Origin: Halobacillus mangrovi
GTDB taxonomy: Bacteria > Bacillota > Bacilli > Bacillales > Halobacillaceae
Direction of reading: 5' to 3'
Length of the DNA stretch: 64,000 nucleotides
Assembly: GCF_002097535.1 (NCBI RefSeq)
Contig: NZ_CP020772.1
Location: forward strand, 3,929,501-3,993,500
The notes beneath the pieces are model-generated. The model was not told the origin of the DNA and searched no databases. It worked only from the letters and a program-made list of their open reading frames with translations. Position 1 is the stretch's first letter; each line of letters opens with the position of its first letter. Shown here piece by piece: positions 58,978 through 64,000 of this stretch. The translations under genes and the position numbers were made by a program.

Positions 58978-59436
58978 GTGGACATTTGCTTCATCCAACA
59001 TACCCACTCAGAGACGGCTAGTAGAATTTTTAATTTACAACTACGTTCGTATAAAATAGAAGCAGATTTAATTGATTTTGAAGGACTGCCTCCGTTACAA
59101 GATTCCAAAGAAGCGATCATGAAGTCGAACGAGGTATTCATCGGATGCGTGCTCGACCAAAAGCTTCTTGGTGTACTTTCTTATGAAGAAACGAATTACA
59201 AAATTTATATTAATCGCCTTATGGTAGATCCAGACCATTTCCGAAAAGGAATTGGTCAGCGGATGCTGTCTTATTTGATAGACGCCTACCCAGAGGATAC
59301 CATCATCGTTCAAACTGGTGCTAAGAATAAGCCAGCTGTTGAACTTTATAAAAAGCACGGCTTTCAGCCTACCGATGAAGTTGAGGTAGCCCCTGGGGTC
59401 ACTATTACGCAGATGGAATGCTTGCCAACAAGTTAA
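58978..59436 (+). CDS. GNAT acetyltransferase
   Basis: N-acetyltransferase of about 152 residues, with INRLMVDPDHFRKGIGQRML as the acetyl-CoA site and VELYKKHGFQPTDEVEVAPG near the C terminus. The GTG at 58978 (or TTG at 58975) is chosen since AAAGGA lies 6-9 bases before; upstream in-frame codons are not supported. Acceptor unknown. Confidence 0.82.
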   Translation: MDICFIQHTHSETASRIFNLQLRSYKIEADLIDFEGLPPLQDSKEAIMKSNEVFIGCVLDQKLLGVLSYEETNYKIYINRLMVDPDHFRKGIGQRMLSYLIDAYPEDTIIVQTGAKNKPAVELYKKHGFQPTDEVEVAPGVTITQMECLPTS

Positions 59437-59443
59437 TTCATCA

Positions 59444-59476
59444 CAAAAGGAAGAGGCTCACACTCCTCTTCCTTTT
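59444..59476. terminator. Bidirectional intrinsic terminator
   Basis: AAAAGGAAGAGG and CCTCTTCCTTTT around 9 bases; the AI-2E-family gene stop lies in it. Confidence 0.88.
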
Positions 59477-60629
59477 ATTTTTCAGGTAATTGATATTGGT
59501 TTTCTTCCTCAGCGAAACGATTGTATCTTCGCTGGAACCAATAAAACAGATGGGTGACGAATACTTTTATAATCGCATAACCTGGAATCGCGAGGATGAT
59601 TCCAATGACGCCAAACAAATGCCCAGCGGTCAGTAATACAAATATGATCGTAACAGGGTGAATGTGTAAGCTTTTCCCCATGATTTGCGGAGAGATGAAT
59701 TTTCCTTCGAGCAGTTGAACAACGGTCCATACAAACGCTAGCTTTAACACCATAAAAGGTGAAGTAACAATGGCGATAATCAAAGCTGGAGTAATCGCAA
59801 TCATCGGCCCCAGGTATGGAACGACACTCGTGACACTTGCGATCGCTGCTAACAATAGAGCGTAATCAAGTCCAATAATTAAAAATCCAATATACATCAT
59901 TACCCCGATGCAAAAACTGACGATAATCTGCCCCTGAATATACGCACTCAACTGATGATCGATACCTTTAAATATACTGGTCACTTCCGACCTTACTCTT
60001 GGCGGGAAGAAACTGATGATTTTTTCCGGAAGCTTGTGTCCGTCTTTCAGCAGGTAAAAAAGGATGAATGGAAGCGTGACAAGCGCAACGATCACATTAG
60101 TCACTGTTGTAATGAAAGTCGTTATGCCTTCCACTGTTTGTGTTGCGTAATTCCCGAGGTCAGGAAGTTGATTCAGCAGCCCATCCACGTCCTGAAACAG
60201 GTTGCTGTAATAACTTCCTAAAAAGGAATCACGTAACCATCGGTCCAAGGAATTGACCAAATCACGTAAATAACTTGGTAATTCTTCTGCAAGACTGACA
60301 AACTGCTTTTCTAAAAACGGGATAATCAGAACGATTAACAAAGTGATTAAACCTACCACCATAAGCAAGGTAATCAGGATCGCCCATATTCGCTTGACCT
60401 TCCAAGATTCCATTAAATTAATAATCGGTCTCAGCAAATAGTAGACAACTACGGATAAGATAATCGGAAGCGCAACAGTTTCAACGAAAATAACTAACGG
60501 ATGAAAGATAAAATCCACTTGAGTGTAAACAAGAATATTCAATCCTATAATTAACAGGATCCCTAATATGTATAGTAATTTTCTTCCACCAAAAAAGCGT
60601 ATAAGCGGTGCAGAGTCCCAGCGATTCAT
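59475..60629 (-). CDS. AI-2E-family permease (YdbI/YubA-like)
   Basis: Membrane protein of 384 residues, about eight helices, with the family C-terminal block VTSVVPYLGPMIAITPALII and GHLFGVIGIILAIPGYAIIK. Some family members export autoinducer-2; others move Na+ or H+ (halophile relatives act as Na+/H+ antiporters), so function here is open. The ATG at 60629 is better spaced from AGGAG than 60635. No terminator before the small gene upstream at 60721 except its own. Confidence 0.87.
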   Translation of the reverse strand: MNRWDSAPLIRFFGGRKLLYILGILLIIGLNILVYTQVDFIFHPLVIFVETVALPIILSVVVYYLLRPIINLMESWKVKRIWAILITLLMVVGLITLLIVLIIPFLEKQFVSLAEELPSYLRDLVNSLDRWLRDSFLGSYYSNLFQDVDGLLNQLPDLGNYATQTVEGITTFITTVTNVIVALVTLPFILFYLLKDGHKLPEKIISFFPPRVRSEVTSIFKGIDHQLSAYIQGQIIVSFCIGVMMYIGFLIIGLDYALLLAAIASVTSVVPYLGPMIAITPALIIAIVTSPFMVLKLAFVWTVVQLLEGKFISPQIMGKSLHIHPVTIIFVLLTAGHLFGVIGIILAIPGYAIIKVFVTHLFYWFQRRYNRFAEEENQYQLPEK

Positions 60630-60692
60630 ATGCATATCTCCTTCGTTCTAACCAGTGCTGCTTTTTGTATAAGTTTACCATAATCTAAAAAA

Positions 60693-60718
60693 ATAGTGCC
60701 TATTTTAATAGGCACTAT
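60693..60718 (-). terminator. Terminator of the 30-residue basic peptide gene
   Basis: On the minus strand ATAGTGCCTATT and AATAGGCACTAT followed by TTTTTTAG, two bases after the stop of the small gene. Confidence 0.9.
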
Positions 60719-60720
60719 GC

Positions 60721-60813
60721 TTAATATCTTCCTCTGCGTTTACGCATGAATTTCTTAACTAGTGGATATATGATCGGCCCGTATTTCATGACTCGTTTGA
60801 TTAGTCGTGCCAA
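60721..60813 (-). CDS. Small basic peptide (30 aa)
   Basis: MARLIKRVMKYGPIIYPLVK then KFMRKRRGRY and stop. TTG start seven bases after AGGAGG, and an excellent terminator right after the stop. The peptide has ten basic residues and an amphipathic middle, so it may bind membrane or nucleic acid. Small proteins of this sort are often missed in annotation. Confidence 0.65.
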   Translation of the reverse strand: MARLIKRVMKYGPIIYPLVKKFMRKRRGRY

Positions 60814-60921
60814 TGATTGATCCTCCTCTATAGGGATAGTTGTTAACTATACTTCCCGATTTGAGAGACTTACAAACACGCTTTATGGGATGTACCTGAC
60901 AAAACGAATCGAAAGATATGG

Positions 60922-61069
60922 ATCATCGGATTTCATTATAAAACTCTTCCATTACACGTGTTATGTATTCTGCAGAATGAGTTTCCTTATACGTAGACCA
61001 ATAGCCCTTAGTGCAGACGCTGATTATGCCTTGCACATGTTCCGGCCCTGCTTATACCACCGTGATCAT
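60922..61069 (-). pseudogene. GNAT acetyltransferase remnant (possible)
   Basis: Minus-strand reading MITVV-[TAA]-AGPEHVQGIISVCTKGY, then WSTYKETHSAEYITRVMEEF and YNEIR-stop. It looks like the first about 50 residues of a GNAT protein (A-x-PEHV-x-GI...C-x-GY...THS-x-EYI...EFYN), with a stop at codon 6 and loss of the rest. It starts 5 bp after the MoeB-like stop with GGAGGGTGAG upstream. Tentative. Confidence 0.45.
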
Positions 61070-61073
61070 CCAC

Positions 61074-62093
61074 TCACCCTCCAACGATTCTATGATAAAG
61101 GCTCTTAGCTTCCGAAACGTCTTTCGTCCCATGGATGAGGACACGTCCATCATTAAAAAAAACCATGCGCTTAGATTCATGTTCGTAAGACAAAAGAAAA
61201 GGATTTTGTTTAATTTTATGATGCGGTAGACGCGTTCTCAGTTCATCTAAATCACGCGATTCTATTCCGGAAGGTCGGATTTGTACTGTTTCTCGTCCAC
61301 ACAGGACAGCTGTTTTCGTCTGATTTTGGTGTGATAAAAATGGATACGACGGCTTTGTCCCACAGGATGGACATTCAGGATTTTTTGCGTTGGAAACTTT
61401 TATGCCTGAATAATGATGATTCCATAAATCAAACGTAATCAACTTGCCATGAAGAGATTCGATATCACCAACTAGTATTTTTAAAGCTTCTGCCACTTGA
61501 TGTGCGGTCACCATCTGAACCGCAGGACTAATAACGCCGACTGTATCACAAGTGGCCCCTCCCAGAGGAACCGTTTCCATTAAACAATGCAAGCAAGGAG
61601 TTTCAGTTGGTACAACCGTGTAACTCATGCCATGACTACCAACACAAGCCCCATAGATCCACGGGACTCTGTACTTTTGCGACATATCGTTGATAAGCAT
61701 CCGCGTCTCGAAATTATCGGTAGCGTCCAAGACCAAGTCGACGTCCTTCATTATGGTTTCCAGCTCTTCTGCTTGAACGTCCTCCACTTTTTCAACAATA
61801 GACACATCAGAATTTATTTCTGTTAAGCGTTTTTTGGCTGCTACCGCTTTTGGTAATTTTTCTAAGGCATCACTCTCTGAGAAAAGCTGCTGACGTTGCA
61901 GGTTGCTCCCTTCAACGTAGTCACGGTCAACAATAGTCAGTCGCCCTATACCAGCGCGGACAAGCTGCTCCGAGCTGCTTGTACCGAGCGCCCCTGCCCC
62001 AATGATCAAGACATGCTTTTCTGATAGCCGCTGCTGGCCTCCTTCACCGATTGGTTGAAACAGCTGTTGTCTTGAGTATCGATCTGAAAGCAT
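61074..62093 (-). CDS. moeB: MoeB/ThiF-family adenylyltransferase
   Basis: E1-like enzyme of 339 residues that adenylates the C terminus of a ubiquitin-like sulfur carrier (MoaD or ThiS). Nucleotide motif IIGAGALGTSSSEQLVRAGI (30-50), the R-finger region NLQRQQLF, catalytic-loop C182 (GGATCDTVGVISP), and zinc cysteines C167/C170 and PECPSCG. Length equals B. subtilis MoeB. No carrier or other cofactor gene is in the window, so MoeB versus ThiF stays open. It follows an SDR gene by 28 bp, probably in one transcript. Confidence 0.88.
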   Translation of the reverse strand: MLSDRYSRQQLFQPIGEGGQQRLSEKHVLIIGAGALGTSSSEQLVRAGIGRLTIVDRDYVEGSNLQRQQLFSESDALEKLPKAVAAKKRLTEINSDVSIVEKVEDVQAEELETIMKDVDLVLDATDNFETRMLINDMSQKYRVPWIYGACVGSHGMSYTVVPTETPCLHCLMETVPLGGATCDTVGVISPAVQMVTAHQVAEALKILVGDIESLHGKLITFDLWNHHYSGIKVSNAKNPECPSCGTKPSYPFLSHQNQTKTAVLCGRETVQIRPSGIESRDLDELRTRLPHHKIKQNPFLLSYEHESKRMVFFNDGRVLIHGTKDVSEAKSLYHRIVGG

Positions 62094-62121
62094 GCTTTAT
62101 TTCACCCCTTTCCTACTATCT

Positions 62122-62922
62122 TTACCTCATCACGCTTCCGCCAGATATTTTCAAAGATTCACCGACAATGTTTTCTGAAGCATCAGACAAAAGGTACACA
62201 ATCGAGCGCGCAACTTCCTCCGGTGTACTCAATTTTCCTGATGGAATCCCTTTTTCGGCAATTTTCCGCTGTTCTTCATAGGTGCGCCCTTCCCGTTCTC
62301 CTTTGTTTTTAATGGCTTGCTGGCCCATTGATGTATCTACATAACCAGGGCAGACGGCATTGACGCGAATATTATGCTCAATAGCTTCTAACGCAAACGA
62401 CTGAGTGAATCCTGTTACTGCAAATTTGGAAGCACTATAAGCAATATTACTATGGGTTCCGCGCAGACCAGATAGGGAAGAAAGATTTACGATAGCTCCC
62501 TTTTTCTGCTTTTTCATATGTTGATAAACTTCCTGTGTCAACATTACTGTGGAAAAATAATTGAGTTCCATAACGGTGCGAAGGTCATCTTCTGACATTT
62601 GATCAAGCGGCCGACCACCAATGATACCTGCTGAATTCACAAGTCCTGTGATCTTCCCCATTTTATCCACAGCATCAGCTGCCAAACGGCCGCGGTCTTC
62701 TGGATCATTTAAATCCGCCGGGCATACTTCAATATGTGCTTCTTTATTAATCGTAGCACATTCATTTTTCAAATCTGCTAATTTTTCTTCATTACGTCCA
62801 GTGATCACTACATTACCGCCAGCTCTTACTACCTCTTTAGCTGCTTCGTAGCCAATTCCTCCTGTAGCTCCAGTAATCAAAACGTACTGATCCTTTAATG
62901 CATCTTCTGAGAAAATAATCAT
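62122..62922 (-). CDS. Short-chain dehydrogenase/reductase
   Basis: Classical SDR of 266 residues: cofactor motif TGATGGIG (18-24), NSAG at 96-99, catalytic S149, Y162, K166 (AYSASKFAV). Arg/Asn after strand 2 (TGRNEEKL) suggests NADP preference. Closest by feel to FabG/YmfI-like 3-oxoacyl reductases; substrate unknown. Start after AGGAGG. Possible operon with the MoeB-like gene. Confidence 0.88.
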   Translation of the reverse strand: MIIFSEDALKDQYVLITGATGGIGYEAAKEVVRAGGNVVITGRNEEKLADLKNECATINKEAHIEVCPADLNDPEDRGRLAADAVDKMGKITGLVNSAGIIGGRPLDQMSEDDLRTVMELNYFSTVMLTQEVYQHMKKQKKGAIVNLSSLSGLRGTHSNIAYSASKFAVTGFTQSFALEAIEHNIRVNAVCPGYVDTSMGQQAIKNKGEREGRTYEEQRKIAEKGIPSGKLSTPEEVARSIVYLLSDASENIVGESLKISGGSVMR

Positions 62923-63024
62923 TATGATTCGCCTCCTTAGCGTTTCATGTATCCTTTTCTCCGTAGAACAAAACCTCTTGTATGGAGTTAGTTAAAAATC
63001 ACGGCATTTTCTAAAATTCACCAT

Positions 63025-63071
63025 TAAAAAATCAGCGCTTAAGTGACAGTGTCTGCCCTTAAAGCGCTGAT
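63025..63071 (-). terminator. Terminator of the 51-residue peptide gene
   Basis: On the minus strand ATCAGCGCTTTAAG...CTTAAGCGCTGAT followed by TTTTTTAATGG. Confidence 0.75.
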
Positions 63072-63154
63072 CCACGGAACTCCTTCTTTTAGATATTCCG
63101 CCATGTTGATTCTTTTTTTGTTTCTTCTCATAGCTACCTTCACCACTTATTAAG

Positions 63155-63310
63155 TTATTTCCGCTTGTTGTTCTGCTTACGGAAAGAAAAAAGAACCTTT
63201 CCTGACCGTGTGCGCTTCATACCTTTTGTTTTAGCCTGCGCTTTACCTTCAGGGCTGTTCTTGAAGTCTTCGTCAAACAGCTCACGGGCTTTTGAATATA
63301 GCAGAGTCAT
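63155..63310 (-). CDS. Small basic protein (51 aa)
   Basis: Starts MTLLYSKARELFDEDFKNSP and goes on with EGKAQAKTKGMKRTRSGKVL, ending FSFRKQNNKRK. The C-terminal half is strongly basic, the N-terminal half acidic and helical. AGGAGG lies nine bases before the ATG and a terminator follows. I do not recognise the family; RNA or ribosome association is possible from charge alone. Confidence 0.65.
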   Translation of the reverse strand: MTLLYSKARELFDEDFKNSPEGKAQAKTKGMKRTRSGKVLFSFRKQNNKRK

Positions 63311-63401
63311 CGTGGTGTACCTCCTTTTCTTTATAGGGTTATAATACGATTCCCCTTGATATTATTAGTAAAACGTAGAATTTGCAAGAGAAATTTATCT
63401 T

Positions 63402-63887
63402 TTATATGTTTTTTTCTAGAGCTTGCTCTAAAATCACCTGCCATCCCTTCTCACCTAGCTTGCGTTCCCCTTTATCGACAAATCCACACTTCTTATATAC
63501 GCTTTGTGCGGAATGATTTTTGACATTCACACTTAACACCACATGGGTGGTTCCAGGAAAATGTTCACGAACGTATTCCGGCAGCTTTTTCAAGGAATGC
63601 TTCGCATATCCCTTACCTTGTTCACCTTCATCGATCATATAGGCGATTAATAATAATGCGCTTTTATGGTGAGTATATTCCTGAACCCTTGGCCCATCCT
63701 GCAGTACAAACATTCCAACAGGCTTCCCATCAGCAAGAATCGTAACAGGATTTCTTGTCGGATCTCCTTCTGCTAATTGGACAGACTCAGCGGCCATGGC
63801 AGTAAAATTTAGCTGATCTTCTGGTAAATAGAAATGACTAATAGTTTCTTTATGACTTTGTTCATAAGGTTTCAACTGTACTGACAT
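63402..63887 (-). CDS. GNAT acetyltransferase
   Basis: N-acetyltransferase of 161 residues: HFYLPEDQLNFTAMAAESVQ at the N terminus, acetyl-CoA loop in AYMIDEGEQGKGYAKHSLKK, and VVLSVNVKNHSAQSVYKKCG with GFVDKGERKLGEKGW at the end. Acceptor unknown, possibly a polyamine or amino acid. The ATG at 63887 with GTGGAG five bases upstream is favoured over GTG at 63899. Confidence 0.85.
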   Translation of the reverse strand: MSVQLKPYEQSHKETISHFYLPEDQLNFTAMAAESVQLAEGDPTRNPVTILADGKPVGMFVLQDGPRVQEYTHHKSALLLIAYMIDEGEQGKGYAKHSLKKLPEYVREHFPGTTHVVLSVNVKNHSAQSVYKKCGFVDKGERKLGEKGWQVILEQALEKNI

Positions 63888-64000
63888 TCCCCGCTCCACC
63901 TCTTCGCCTTTTTTTCCACATTATAGCAAACATGAGCAAATCATTCGTAACCGTTACCACACCTTTTTATAATGAATGATAAAGCTTACCCTAACTAAGG

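Noticed and set aside
62935..62990. Sigma-B promoter before the SDR gene
   Set aside because: GTTTTG-N14-GGATAC matches only four of six bases in each half.
1..64000. tRNA, rRNA, T-box leaders, prophage or transposase genes
   Set aside because: None was recognised by eye; short or divergent tRNA genes could still be missed without a covariance search.

Overview
This window reads as a chromosomal segment of a moderately halophilic Bacillaceae bacterium, close to Halobacillus or Virgibacillus. The reasons are AGGAGG-type ribosome binding sites with some TTG and GTG starts, low to mid GC, many B. subtilis-type genes (mtnU, mtnE, nos, YndJ, YtvA-like LOV-STAS, YpuA-like DUF1002, SCO/YpmQ, MMPL/YdfJ), candidate sigma-B, CcpA, TnrA/GlnR and LexA sites, and GC-rich dispersed intergenic elements of the kind found in Bacillaceae. 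I see no rRNA, tRNA, CRISPR array, prophage or insertion sequence with a transposase. It is a housekeeping and accessory mosaic, with nearly every transcription unit bounded by a clear intrinsic terminator.

Layout. 0-9.5 kb: a LytS/LytT two-component pair; mtnU and mtnE (methionine salvage) separated by a reverse-strand CoA-disulfide reductase and nitric oxide synthase pair; a 21-bp tandem repeat array before mtnE; an aldehyde dehydrogenase and an ElaA-like acetyltransferase. 9.5-15 kb: a DUF2254 membrane protein and a YdaG-like stress protein, both behind sigma-B-like promoters; a CDF metal exporter behind a CzrA/ArsR-type operator; a DUF915 hydrolase; a 48-residue membrane peptide; a methyltransferase. 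15-21.3 kb: a cobalamin riboswitch with a resolvable terminator/antiterminator in front of class I ribonucleotide reductase nrdAB; P-II and AmtB behind two TnrA/GlnR boxes; a compact type I toxin-antitoxin locus with a LexA box, bracketed by two copies of one hairpin. 21.3-31.8 kb: YndJ, an ECF sigma/anti-sigma pair with an autoregulatory-looking promoter, a cysteine-free uracil-DNA glycosylase, an MMPL transporter, a CaCA antiporter, and a CrtP-like carotenoid oxidase with an ICMT-type methyltransferase.

31.8-49 kb: a GntR regulator and a DddP-family (DMSP lyase-like) M24 protein with a perfect 18-bp palindrome between them; an ECF sigma factor, an RskA-like anti-sigma factor and a cell-wall-anchored histidine-repeat protein, where the sigma operon and the surface gene share the same bipartite promoter with identical spacing; two SCO lipoproteins; a dicarboxylate symporter with a cre site; a trans-sulfuration enzyme; a tandem pair of unknown membrane-anchored paralogues; dispersed structured repeats; DUF1002; DoxX and DJ-1/PfpI. 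49-64 kb: an NlpC/P60 protein whose catalytic cysteine is serine, YdbM-like acyl-CoA dehydrogenase, a LOV-STAS photoreceptor, LysR-linked transporters, an AI-2E-family permease, a MoeB/ThiF enzyme, an SDR, several GNAT acetyltransferases (one a clear pseudogene, one a remnant), and small peptides shorter than 60 codons that have strong ribosome binding sites.

The best candidates for something new are the LexA-box type I toxin-antitoxin locus (about 20.85-21.30 kb), the sigma/RskA/His-repeat surface protein regulon (34.1-37.0 kb), and the DddP-like protein that lacks the reported catalytic aspartate (31.9-33.1 kb). All function calls rest on reading the sequence and on memory of families; no searches were run.
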